Both the position numbers and the translations under genes were made by a program. A stretch of 64,000 nucleotides of DNA from Rheinheimera lutimaris. GTDB taxonomy: Bacteria > Pseudomonadota > Gammaproteobacteria > Enterobacterales > Alteromonadaceae. The notes below the pieces were generated by a model that did not search any database, was not told the DNA's origin, and worked only from the letters and a program-made list of their open reading frames with translations. Positions 31,105-40,081 of this stretch are shown in pieces. Location: NCBI RefSeq assembly GCF_013283795.1, contig NZ_JABSOD010000001.1, positions 128,009-192,008 of the forward strand, read 5' to 3'. Position 1 is the first letter of the stretch, and every line of letters starts with the position of its first letter.

Positions 31105-32049
31105 GTGAGATTACAGCAGCCATTAATTGAACAGCGCGCCGATCCGTGCATTTATAAACACAGTGACGGCTTTTACTATTTTACCGCCTCGGTGCCGGCT
31201 TATGACTTAATTGAACTACGCCGCGCCAGAACAATAAATGAACTGGCCGGCGCCCCGGCGGTAGCGGTATGGCATAAGCCCGACAGCGGCCCTTACTCTG
31301 AGCTGATCTGGGCACCGGAGATCCATTTTAACCAAGGCGCCTGGTATATTTATTTTGCCGCTGCGCCCAGCCGCGACATCAAAAATAAGCTGTTTCAGCA
31401 CCGGATGTATGTGCTGCGCTGTACTGACGCTAATCCGGTTGGCGGCCAATGGCAGTTTGTCGGCCAGCTCGACAGCGGCATCGACTCCTTTTGCCTGGAT
31501 GCCACCACTTTTAGCCACCATGACCAGCTGTACTATGTCTGGGCACAAAAGGATAACGCCATCGAAGGCAACAGCAATTTATATATTGCGACGATGGACA
31601 CGCCGGATAAATTAAACGGTACGCCGGTTATGCTGAGCAAACCTGAGCTGGAGTGGGAAACGCGCGGCTTTTGGGTTAATGAAGGCCCGGCAGTGCTAAA
31701 GCGTAACGGTAAAATCTTTTTAACTTACTCCGCCAGTGCCACCAATGAAAACTACTGTATTGGCCTGTTATGGGCCGATGAAAATGCCGACCTGCTAAAC
31801 CCCGCCAGTTGGCATAAATCACCACAGCCGGTATTTCAAAGCTGCTTTGAACATGGTGTTTATGGCCCGGGCCATAACAGCTTTACCGTATCAGAAGATG
31901 GCCGGCACGATATGCTGGTGTATCACGCCCGCACTTACACCGAAATAGTCGGCGACCCGTTATGGGACCCAAACCGCCATACTTATATTAAAGCCATACG
32001 CTGGGATGATAACGGCATGCCGCTATTTGGCAAAGCGTCAGAGGCCTGA
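31105..32049 (+). CDS. Intracellular GH43 exo-alpha-1,5-L-arabinofuranosidase (subfamily 26-like)
   Basis: A 314-residue GH43 propeller without signal peptide, so cytoplasmic. Key residues: base Asp in QRADPCIY, second Asp in SFCLDATTF, acid Glu in VNEGPAVLKRNG; the FTASVPAYD and GVYGPGHNSF segments are those of subfamily 26 exo-arabinofuranosidases. It would release arabinose from oligosaccharides brought in by the upstream symporter. The GTG at 31105 follows GAGGAG by six bases and is preferred to an earlier start inside the transporter gene. It is clearly a paralogue of the lipoprotein enzyme at 36054-37085. Confidence 0.85.
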   Translation: MRLQQPLIEQRADPCIYKHSDGFYYFTASVPAYDLIELRRARTINELAGAPAVAVWHKPDSGPYSELIWAPEIHFNQGAWYIYFAAAPSRDIKNKLFQHRMYVLRCTDANPVGGQWQFVGQLDSGIDSFCLDATTFSHHDQLYYVWAQKDNAIEGNSNLYIATMDTPDKLNGTPVMLSKPELEWETRGFWVNEGPAVLKRNGKIFLTYSASATNENYCIGLLWADENADLLNPASWHKSPQPVFQSCFEHGVYGPGHNSFTVSEDGRHDMLVYHARTYTEIVGDPLWDPNRHTYIKAIRWDDNGMPLFGKASEA

Positions 32050-32075
32050 AGCTTAACCCTGAGTGAGGACGCAAG

Positions 32076-34418
32076 ATGAAAGCTTTGCTTAGCCTGTGTA
32101 TGTTACTGCTGGTAATGCCGGTCAGTGCCGCTGTAGACACTTTTGCGCTTAATCAGGTACGGCTGCACAATGGGCCTTTTTATCAGGCGCAGCAAACCAA
32201 CATCGGCTACCTGATGGCGATGAACCCGGACCGTCTGCTGGCGCCCTACCGGCGCGAAGCAGGTCTGCCGCCACTGGCCGAGCCTTATCCGAACTGGGAA
32301 AGCTCTGGCCTGGATGGCCATATTGGCGGCCACTATCTTAGTGCACTGGCCATGATGTACAGCGCCAGCGACGAGCAGCAACTGCTCGAGCGGCTGAACT
32401 ACATGGTTAACGAGCTGCACAGTTACCAGCAAAAACATGGCGATGGCTACCTCGGCGGTATTCCAAGTGGCAAAGCCACTTGGCAGCAAATCAGCCAGGG
32501 CCAGATAGACGCTGATCTATTTGTGTTAAACAAGCAATGGGTGCCCTGGTATAACCTGCATAAAACCTTCGCCGGTTTGCATGATGCTTATGTTTACGCC
32601 GGTAATCAGCAGGCGAAGCAGATGTTGCTGCAACTGAGCGACTGGGCGCTTAAGCTAACCAGCCAGCTGAGCGATCAGCAACTACAGCAAATGCTGATCA
32701 CCGAATATGGCGGCATGAACGATATTCTGGCCAAAGTGGCCAAACTTAGCGGTGACGACAAATACCTGCAGCTGGCGCTGCGTTTTTCTGAACTGCGTAT
32801 TATGCAGCCGCTGTTGCAACAACAAGACGTACTGGATGGCCTGCACGCCAATACCCAGATCCCGAAAATTATTGGCATGGCGCAGCTTGCCAGCCAAACG
32901 GACAACAACAGCTGGTACCAGGCAGCCGATTTTTTCTGGCAACAAGTAGTGAATAAACGCAGTGTCGCCATAGGGGGCAACAGTGTGCGTGAGCATTTTC
33001 ACCCGTCAGACGACTTCAGCAGCATGCTAACTGATGTAGAAGGGCCGGAAACCTGCAACACCTACAATATGTTAAAGCTAACCAAGCTGCTATATCAGCG
33101 CACGCCAGAACCGCGCTATATGGCGTATTACGAACGGGCGCTGTATAACCATATTTTATCGTCGCAGCACCCAGAGCATGGCGGCCTGGTGTATTTTACG
33201 CCGATGCGGCCCAACCACTACCGCGTCTATTCGTCGCCAGAGCACACCATGTGGTGCTGCGTTGGCTCCGGCATTGAAAACCACGCCAAATACGGCGAAA
33301 TGATTTATGCCCATAAAGGCGATCAGCTGTATGTGAATTTGTTTGTCGATTCCAGCCTGAACTGGAGCCAGCAGGCCGTTAAACTGCGCCAGACAACTGC
33401 TTTTCCGGATCAAGACAGCAGCCTGATCACGATAGAACAAGGCGGTAAATTCGGCCTGAATATCCGTAATCCGCACTGGGCAGCCGCTAAGGTGCAACTG
33501 ACACTAAACGGCAAAGCGGTGAAGTTCACGTCAACCACCCCAGGCTATTTAAGCCTGCAGCGCCACTGGCGTAAAGGCGATAAGCTGGCGATTGCCCTGC
33601 CGATGCAAACCACGCTGGAGCAACTGCCGGATAACAGCAAGCACTATGCTATTTTGCATGGCCCTATTGTGCTGGCTGCCCGCAGCCAATGGCAGGACAA
33701 GCTTAGTTTTATTGCCGATAGCAGTCGGATGGGCCATATCGCCAGTGGCGAGCAATGCCCGGTCGATCAAACGCCTACCTTTATCAGTGATAACGCGGAT
33801 TTTGTTCGCCATATTAAACCGGTTGCCGGCAAGCCGCTGACCTTTACCAGCGGTGAAGCAATGCTGGCCGGTGTTGAAGGCCCGCTAGAGCTGATACCAT
33901 TCTTCCGGCTGCATGACAGCCGCTATACGCTGTATTTCCCGCAAAATAGCGCCGGCCAGTGGCAGCAACAACAAAGTGTATTGCGCCAACAAAGCCAACT
34001 TGACACTCAGCTGGCAGTTAAAACCATCGATATGATCCGCCCCGGCGAGCAACAGCCAGAAGCCGATCATCAGTTCGCGGGCGAAAAAACCTCAGCAGGT
34101 GTTCATCTGGGCCGGCATTGGCGCCATGCGACAGGCTGGTTTAGTTACCGCTTAAATACCCAGGGCCAGCAGACGCTGAAACTGCGGTTGACCTATTTTG
34201 GCGCCGACAGCAAGCGGCATTTTCAAATTTTGCTGAATAACCAGTTGCTGGCGAATGTCAGCCTGACCGGTGAGCAGGGCGATAACTTTTACTATGTCGA
34301 TTACCCGATCCCAGCGCGGCTGTTAAACACGGGCGATAGTATAGAACTGACATTTGTTGCTGCTCCGGGCTCCATCGCTGGCGGTATTTATGAAGTGCGT
34401 TTAATGCAGATTGATTAA
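32076..34418 (+). CDS. GH127/GH146-type beta-L-arabinofuranosidase
   Basis: A 780-residue exported enzyme (signal peptide about 1-18). The catalytic (alpha/alpha)6 barrel has ETCNTYN with Glu325 and Cys327 and WCCVGSG with Cys394-Cys395, matching the Glu-Cys-Cys-Cys zinc/nucleophile set known from Bifidobacterium HypBA1. The end of the protein holds beta-rich accessory domains. The family removes beta-linked L-arabinofuranose from plant arabinans or hydroxyproline-rich glycoproteins. It is 26 bases after the intracellular GH43 gene, the last of the GPH-GH43-GH127 unit. Confidence 0.88.
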   Translation: MKALLSLCMLLLVMPVSAAVDTFALNQVRLHNGPFYQAQQTNIGYLMAMNPDRLLAPYRREAGLPPLAEPYPNWESSGLDGHIGGHYLSALAMMYSASDEQQLLERLNYMVNELHSYQQKHGDGYLGGIPSGKATWQQISQGQIDADLFVLNKQWVPWYNLHKTFAGLHDAYVYAGNQQAKQMLLQLSDWALKLTSQLSDQQLQQMLITEYGGMNDILAKVAKLSGDDKYLQLALRFSELRIMQPLLQQQDVLDGLHANTQIPKIIGMAQLASQTDNNSWYQAADFFWQQVVNKRSVAIGGNSVREHFHPSDDFSSMLTDVEGPETCNTYNMLKLTKLLYQRTPEPRYMAYYERALYNHILSSQHPEHGGLVYFTPMRPNHYRVYSSPEHTMWCCVGSGIENHAKYGEMIYAHKGDQLYVNLFVDSSLNWSQQAVKLRQTTAFPDQDSSLITIEQGGKFGLNIRNPHWAAAKVQLTLNGKAVKFTSTTPGYLSLQRHWRKGDKLAIALPMQTTLEQLPDNSKHYAILHGPIVLAARSQWQDKLSFIADSSRMGHIASGEQCPVDQTPTFISDNADFVRHIKPVAGKPLTFTSGEAMLAGVEGPLELIPFFRLHDSRYTLYFPQNSAGQWQQQQSVLRQQSQLDTQLAVKTIDMIRPGEQQPEADHQFAGEKTSAGVHLGRHWRHATGWFSYRLNTQGQQTLKLRLTYFGADSKRHFQILLNNQLLANVSLTGEQGDNFYYVDYPIPARLLNTGDSIELTFVAAPGSIAGGIYEVRLMQID

Positions 34419-34432
34419 TATTACTCAGCTGA

Positions 34433-34463
34433 AAAAGCCAGTCCGGTTGCCGGACTGGCTTTT
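34433..34463. terminator. Bidirectional terminator after GH127 and the broken GH43 gene
   Basis: A perfect 14-base stem (AAAAGCCAGTCCGG/CCGGACTGGCTTTT) with a three-base loop lies between the convergent genes. Confidence 0.93.
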
Positions 34464-34468
34464 GCTTA

Positions 34469-35838
34469 CTACGGCAGTTTACTGCCCCATACCGACACAC
34501 CCTGTGTCGACTGAGCGCTAAAGGTCACGACAAACTGTGCCGGGGTTTCATGCAACTGGCGTGATAATACGCCTTCATACAGGCCAGTATCGCCGAGGTT
34601 CAGCGTGATCTGCTGCTCAGTGCCAAAATGCCAGCTACCACTGATACTATCGTTGCGACTCGCTGCACTGCTTACCGTGCCATCCGCGCTTAGAGTGATA
34701 AGCTGCGAGTTTTTAATGCTGGCAGAGATATCTTTACCATGATTTATAAATTTATACTGGCCAGCGACCTCATCTGCGCTAATGGTCGCGTTCAGTTCAG
34801 TTGATGCGCTACTCAGCGGTGCATAACGATGCGGAGCCACCACCGGCCAGCCGTCTTTATTAATAAAAAACTGGTGCACCCTCAGCTGATGCTGCTCACC
34901 CAGCCCCGGAAAGCGGGTATGAAACAGCAAAAAGTACTGGCCGCTGGCCGCGTCAAAATAGGCTGAATTATGTCCGGGCGATACATAGCCGCTACCCGCC
35001 CCCGTGCCCGGCTCATTGCTACTACGGACAAGCAAATGGTTACCCATAATTTTCTGGTCAAAAGGCGCGATAGAAGCATCATCAAACAGTGGCAGCGCCG
35101 GGTCTGATTTTACTGCCGCCATATCATTACCCAACACATCATAGTAGGGCCCATCTGCGGTGGTGGCACGGGCAACCCGCATACTGTAAGCGCCGTTGGC
35201 ATCCAGGCCGCCAAACGAGCTAAACAGGTAGTAGTAATCGCTATCTGGGCTGTACAGCACATAAGCGCCTTCAATCCGGCTGTGGTTGCCGCCCATCAGG
35301 TGCTTACCATAGCCCTGCCCTGGTAGCGTTAAGCCGCTGGCAGGGTCCAGTTCCAGCATAAACAGGCCACCGCTACCCCCAGCGCCGAACGGGGTGAGTC
35401 GCCCTTACAGGCGTTGTAATACATATAAAATTTGCCATCAGCCAGTTGAATCACATCGGTAGCCCATAGCGTATCGGTTTGCGCCCAGGCGAAGGTTTCT
35501 GCCAGCTCAGTCAGTACGTTGGCAAACAGCGGGTTATTGCTGCTTACCCCATCAGCTACCTGCTGCCAGTGCATCAGATCAGTTGATTTTGCCGCCGCCA
35601 GATGCGAGCCAAACACATAGTAGGTGTCGGCTACTTTAATCACTGACGGGTCGTGCACGCCAACATTAGTAAACGTTGGGCCGCCCTGCTGTGACGGTGG
35701 TGGTATTGGCGGAGCTGCTGATACCGGTGGGTAGGCCACTGCCGCCGGTGGTGAGTTATTGCCGTCGTTACAGGCACTGAGCAGCAGTGCCGTAGCTAAA
35801 ATGCTGAAGGAAAAAATACCGCGGTTACGTTGTTGCAT
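34469..35838 (-). pseudogene. Broken GH43 endo-arabinanase lipoprotein gene (internal deletion with frameshift)
   Basis: The first frame (from ATG 35838) gives a lipoprotein signal (LLSAC), a Pro-rich linker, the GH43 start GVHDPSVI with the base Asp, and WATDVIQLADGKFYMYYNACKGD, then RSALGVAVA. After this the family continues only in another frame with GGLFMLELDP, then PGQGYGK, GGNHSRIEGAYVLY, VSPGHNSAY and a C-terminal beta domain ending at 34469. In related two-domain endo-arabinanases some 60-70 residues, including the second catalytic Asp, lie between those two blocks. They are missing here, and the join near 35370-35385 shifts the frame. The first frame ends at 35329. The acid-Glu part survives in the second frame. 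An operator-like site still stands upstream. An assembly error cannot be excluded. Confidence 0.8.
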
Positions 35839-35965
35839 CTTATACCCGTGTCGTGTGTTGTTATGGCGGGTAAGCTGTGCTGCCCTGCATTGGCAATGCT
35901 GTGCGGCTAAAACAACGTAATTTGCGGCATCGGCCAGTAGCACATTACCCTTTCTTGGTTACTAA

Positions 35966-35980
35966 TATTATTGTATTACT
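35966..35980 (-). promoter_or_regulatory. Operator-like site B upstream of the broken GH43 gene
   Basis: On the minus strand AGTAATACAATAATA, identical over 15 of 15 with site C before the arabonate dehydratase gene. It is about 130 bases before the ATG at 35838. Confidence 0.68.
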
Positions 35981-36053
35981 TTTTTAACTTAAGCGAAAAA
36001 TCCCGCTTAAACCGCGATTGCAGCGCGGCTATTGTCTTACTACTAACAGCTAA

Positions 36054-37085
36054 TTAATCCGGTAGATGATCGTTAAATAACGGCATGCCATCTGCCGACC
36101 ATTGCAGCTGCCGCCAGCGGGTATGGCGGTTGCCGTCGGTTAACGGCGAGCCTTGCAGTTGCCGGGTGTCGCGGGCGTGGTAAAACATCAGATCTTCACC
36201 GTTATCACCCACCACAAAGCTGTTATGGCCGGGGCCATAGCGGTTAAATTCCGGCCGGGTCTGAAATACCGGCTCAGGCGCTTTATGCCAGCTTTGCGGG
36301 TCAAGCAAATCGGCATTTTCATCGGCCCACAGTAACCCCATGGCATAGCGGTGATCAGTCGCACTGGCTGAATAAGCGATAAAGATTTTGCCATGGCGCT
36401 TAAGCACCGCGGCGCCTTCATTGACTTTATAGCCCTGCTGCTCCCAACTGAATTCCGGTTGGCTGATAATCACTTCAGGCGCCTCCAGCCGGGTTGGCGT
36501 GGCCATTTTTGCCAGCACTAAAGCACTGTTATAGCTGCGTGCGGCATCCTGCTGCGCCCACACCATATAATGCTGGCTGCGGTGGCTAAATACGGTGGCA
36601 TCGAGTGAAAAACTGTCCAGTGCGCTTTGCATCTGGCCCAGATCCTGCCATTGGCCCTGCATAGGATCGGCGGCGCTATTGGCCAGCACATACATTCTGA
36701 TCTGAAATGGCCGTTCAGCCTCGCCGGCAGCGACATATAAATACCAGACGCCGTCTATCCGGTGCAGCTCTGGCGCCCAGATATTGGCGCTCATCGGCCC
36801 GCTGGCTTTTTTGCGCCAAACGGCTTTCGCCTGCGCGTTGGCCAGGCCGGCTATGTCGGGGCTAAAACGCAGCTCTATCCGGTCAAACTCCGGCACCGAG
36901 GCGGTAAAGTAATAGCCATTGTCGGCTTTATACACCCAGGGATCGGCCCGGCGTGGAATAAAAGCCGCGGAAACCTCGCTGTTTACCACCACTGGCTGCG
37001 CCGCAGCTAAGTTGTCAGTCGCCGTTTTGGCTAGCTGGCAGCCAGTTAGCAGCATCATGCCTGCTAATAATGGTAAAACCCTCAT
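36054..37085 (-). CDS. GH43 exo-arabinofuranosidase lipoprotein (subfamily 26-like)
   Basis: A 343-residue lipoprotein: signal with lipobox LTGC (Cys16). Key GH43 residues: base Asp in RRADPWVY, second Asp in SFSLDATVF, acid Glu in VNEGAAVLKRHG; FTASVPEFD and RYGPGHNSF place it with the intracellular enzyme at 31105-32049, to which it is clearly similar. It would act in the periplasm or at the surface on arabino-oligosaccharides. Its ATG overlaps the lactonase stop by four bases, so it is the last gene of the long catabolic operon. Confidence 0.86.
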   Translation of the reverse strand: MRVLPLLAGMMLLTGCQLAKTATDNLAAAQPVVVNSEVSAAFIPRRADPWVYKADNGYYFTASVPEFDRIELRFSPDIAGLANAQAKAVWRKKASGPMSANIWAPELHRIDGVWYLYVAAGEAERPFQIRMYVLANSAADPMQGQWQDLGQMQSALDSFSLDATVFSHRSQHYMVWAQQDAARSYNSALVLAKMATPTRLEAPEVIISQPEFSWEQQGYKVNEGAAVLKRHGKIFIAYSASATDHRYAMGLLWADENADLLDPQSWHKAPEPVFQTRPEFNRYGPGHNSFVVGDNGEDLMFYHARDTRQLQGSPLTDGNRHTRWRQLQWSADGMPLFNDHLPD

Positions 37086-38038
37086 TCAGCACCTCCGTGA
37101 TAGCGCTGTGCCAGTTGCTGCCACGGCATTACCGCCAGTTGTGGCTCGGTTAGGCCCTGGTGCGGGTACTGATAAACCAGTAAATTCCCCGCTTGTGGTT
37201 GCTGGTTAAGCTGCTCAGCACTTAAGCCCTCGGTTGCGGTGGTAACAAATAAAATATCCAGCTTGTCGCCACCGAGCGCAACACAGGTGGGTTGTGTTAC
37301 CGGCAGTGGGTAAAGCGCCGCCAGGCTGCCATCGGCTGCATAGCGGGCCAGTGCACTGCCGCCCCACATGGCACACAATAGGTGATCATCGGCATCAATA
37401 ATGGCGCCATCAGGCTCTGTACCAACCGGCGTTGTGGCAAAGCTTTCGGCAGCGCCAAGCTCACCCGTTAGCGGGTTAAAACGGTAGCGGTTAATTTGCT
37501 GCAGTGGTGAATCGGCGTGGTACATCAGGCTGCTGTCTCGGTTCCAGCACAGCGCATTAGGAATACGCAGGCCGCTTAACATCTGCTGACAACCCTGTTG
37601 GTCCAGCCGGTACAGGCTGCCGCTGGCAGCGTTATCTGCAGTTGCCTGCTCTACCATAGTGCCGGCCCAGAACCGGCCCTGCCGATCGACGCGGCCATCG
37701 TTAAAGCGGTTGCCGCTTAATTGCTGCTGGGGTTTTGCCAGCCACAATGTAGCGCCGCTTTCGGGGTTATACAGTGCCAACCCGCTGGCAAAAGCCACCA
37801 GCAAGGGGTAGTGGCTTGCCATCGGATCGGTAGCATTTAACAAGGTAAAACAGCTGATACGCTCAGGCAGTGGCCATTGACGTAGTGTTTGCTCAGGCCA
37901 GCGCAGCTGAAACAAGGCTTTGCCGTGAATATCTGTCCACCACACACTGCCGCTGGCCGCGTGCCAGAAAATACCTTCGCCCAGGCGGTTTTTTACGTTG
38001 ATACTGGCTAATAGTTGCAGGTTTTCACTGTTAGCCAT
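37082..38038 (-). CDS. SMP-30/gluconolactonase family protein, likely L-arabinono-1,4-lactonase
   Basis: A 318-residue cytoplasmic six-bladed propeller. The metal residues of the SMP-30 family are recognisable: Glu in LGEGIFW, Asn in IPNALCWN and Asp in PDGAIIDADD, plus WWTDIHG and GRFWAGTM. It would hydrolyse the arabinonolactone formed by L-arabinose 1-dehydrogenase. The substrate is inferred from the operon, which supplies the enzymes before and after that step. It overlaps the permease gene upstream by eight bases and the GH43 lipoprotein gene downstream by four. Confidence 0.83.
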   Translation of the reverse strand: MANSENLQLLASINVKNRLGEGIFWHAASGSVWWTDIHGKALFQLRWPEQTLRQWPLPERISCFTLLNATDPMASHYPLLVAFASGLALYNPESGATLWLAKPQQQLSGNRFNDGRVDRQGRFWAGTMVEQATADNAASGSLYRLDQQGCQQMLSGLRIPNALCWNRDSSLMYHADSPLQQINRYRFNPLTGELGAAESFATTPVGTEPDGAIIDADDHLLCAMWGGSALARYAADGSLAALYPLPVTQPTCVALGGDKLDILFVTTATEGLSAEQLNQQPQAGNLLVYQYPHQGLTEPQLAVMPWQQLAQRYHGGAE

Positions 38039-39017
38039 GAGCAGTACCCCCTGCCGCTGTTGTTAATGCAGTGCGCCGGCTGAGTACTTTTTGCAGCACA
38101 ATAAAACCGAACAACAGCAAGCCGATAACAATTTTGGTCCACCAGCTGCTTAAACTGCCATCAAAAATAATGTAGGTCTGGATCACACCCATCAGCAGCA
38201 CCCCCAGCACGGTACCGATAACAAAGCCGCTGCCGCCGGTTAGCAAAGTACCGCCAATGACTACGGCAGCAATCGCATCCAGCTCCATGCCTACGCCAGC
38301 CAGGGCATAGCCGGAGAAGGTATAAAAGGTAAACACGATACCGGCCAGCGCCGCCAACACACTACTTAGTACGTAGATGGCGATAGTAGTACGCGCTACC
38401 GGCACGCCCATCAATTCGGCTGACTGACTATTACCGCCCAGCGCATAAACATAAGTACCAAAGCGGCTGTAATGCATCAGCACAATAACCAGCAACAGCA
38501 ACACGATAAAGATCATGGTTGAAGCACCTACCCAGCCGCCGCCGGGCAGCACAAAGCCAAATTCAGCTATCGCATCGTAAAAGCTGTGGTCGATGGCTAC
38601 CGATTCTTCACTTAATGTGGTCGCCAGGCCGCGCGCCAGAAACATCCCTGCCAGCGTAACAATAAACGGCTGTAGTTTATAAACGTGGATCAGCACGCCC
38701 ATCAGCGCACCAAATAACGCCGCCACCGGCAGGATCAGCGCAAAAGCCAGTAGCGGGTGCCACTGGTACTGGCTGATCAATAAACTGACGGCCACGCCAC
38801 TAAGGGCGATAACCGCACCGACCGACAAATCAATGCCACCGGAGATAATCACCAGTGTCATCCCCAGGGCAACAATCAGCAAAAAAGCGTTATCACTAAA
38901 CAAATTGCTCACCACGGCCAGTGAGGCAAAGCCGTCAAACTGCCAGCCACCAATGCCAAACAACAGGCACAGCAACGCCGCAGTGATCCACAAGGGTAAA
39001 TAGCGCACCGACATCAT
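38031..39017 (-). CDS. Sugar ABC transporter permease, YjfF-like
   Basis: A 328-residue inner-membrane protein of the BPD_transp_2 family with about eight to ten hydrophobic segments; LGMTLVIISGGIDLSVGAVIALSG is the family signature (about residues 56-79). Order and similarity place it as the equivalent of YjfF in the E. coli YtfQ-YtfR-YtfT-YjfF furanose transporter. It overlaps the other permease gene by four bases and the lactonase gene by eight, so translation is coupled. Confidence 0.87.
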   Translation of the reverse strand: MMSVRYLPLWITAALLCLLFGIGGWQFDGFASLAVVSNLFSDNAFLLIVALGMTLVIISGGIDLSVGAVIALSGVAVSLLISQYQWHPLLAFALILPVAALFGALMGVLIHVYKLQPFIVTLAGMFLARGLATTLSEESVAIDHSFYDAIAEFGFVLPGGGWVGASTMIFIVLLLLVIVLMHYSRFGTYVYALGGNSQSAELMGVPVARTTIAIYVLSSVLAALAGIVFTFYTFSGYALAGVGMELDAIAAVVIGGTLLTGGSGFVIGTVLGVLLMGVIQTYIIFDGSLSSWWTKIVIGLLLFGFIVLQKVLSRRTALTTAAGGTAHG

Positions 39018-40081
39018 AGCTCAGCTCCCTGTGGCCGCAACCGCAACCAGCTGCTTAGCTGGCGGCGAAACTTATCTGACTGCAGCAACAGCACCAGCAG
39101 CACCACCAGGGCTTTAATCAATAAGTTAAATTTGGCCGGTAAACCGCTGACTATAATAGTGGTGCTTAAACTTTGAATAATCAGCACGCCGATAACCGAC
39201 AACAGCAATGAGAAACGACCGCCGCTAAGCACCGCACCACCAATAACCACCGCCAGAATGGCATCCAGTTCCAGCCATAAACCGGCGTTATTGGCATCCG
39301 AGCCCTGAATGTCGGCGGCGCTGATCATACCGGCCAGCGCCGCACAAAAGCCGGCAAAGGCATAGACAAACAGCTTTATCGCTTTATCGTTAATACCTAA
39401 ATAACGGCTGGCGGTAGCATTGCAGCCTACCGCCTCAATAAACAGGCCCAGCGCAGTGCGGCGCAGTAACAGCTGGCTTAAAGCAAACATGCCGATAACC
39501 AGCCAGATTGGCAGCGGCAGCCCTAGCCAACTGCCAGTACCAAGCCAGGCAAAATCGGGCCGCTGAAATGTCACAATCTGGCCCTGGTTAATCAGCTGGG
39601 CGACACCGCGCCCGGCCACCATCAGCAATAAGGTCGCCACAATCGGCTGAATTTTCAGATAGCTGACCAGAATGCCATTGATCAGCCCGGCGGCAATACC
39701 GGTCGCCAGCCCGGCTGCAATCACCAGTACCAACGGTAACTCTGTCTGCAACAGTAAATTCGCGCATACTGCACCGGCAATGGCCATCACGGCCCCGACT
39801 GACAAATCAATACCGCCGGTAGCAATCACCAGGCTCATACCTATTGCCAGCAATGCTACCGGCGCACTGCGGTTTAAAATATCAATTAACGAGCCATACA
39901 AACGGCCATCCTGAAAACTGAGCTGAAAAAAGCTGGCATCCAACACCAGGTTTACCGCCAGCAGCAACATTAGCGCTGCCAGTGGCCATAAATAACGCGC
40001 CGACGTTTTAATACTGCCGGGGCTGTAACGTGCCAGTCGCGCCTGCTGTAAGCTGTCGGCGCAAGATTGAGTCTGTTTCAT
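39014..40081 (-). CDS. Sugar ABC transporter permease, YtfT-like
   Basis: A 355-residue inner-membrane permease of the same family, with the signature IGMSLVIATGGIDLSVGAVMAIAG at about residues 78-101 and GAVLSGGRFSLL near the end. It would pair with the YjfF-like permease as a heterodimer. The start directly follows the ATPase gene stop with no gap. Confidence 0.87.
   Translation of the reverse strand: MKQTQSCADSLQQARLARYSPGSIKTSARYLWPLAALMLLLAVNLVLDASFFQLSFQDGRLYGSLIDILNRSAPVALLAIGMSLVIATGGIDLSVGAVMAIAGAVCANLLLQTELPLVLVIAAGLATGIAAGLINGILVSYLKIQPIVATLLLMVAGRGVAQLINQGQIVTFQRPDFAWLGTGSWLGLPLPIWLVIGMFALSQLLLRRTALGLFIEAVGCNATASRYLGINDKAIKLFVYAFAGFCAALAGMISAADIQGSDANNAGLWLELDAILAVVIGGAVLSGGRFSLLLSVIGVLIIQSLSTTIIVSGLPAKFNLLIKALVVLLVLLLQSDKFRRQLSSWLRLRPQGAEL

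Noticed and set aside
34469-35359. Separate intact gene from the second frame of the broken GH43
   Set aside because: It begins in the middle of the GH43 propeller, has no signal peptide or ribosome-binding site and lacks the base Asp.
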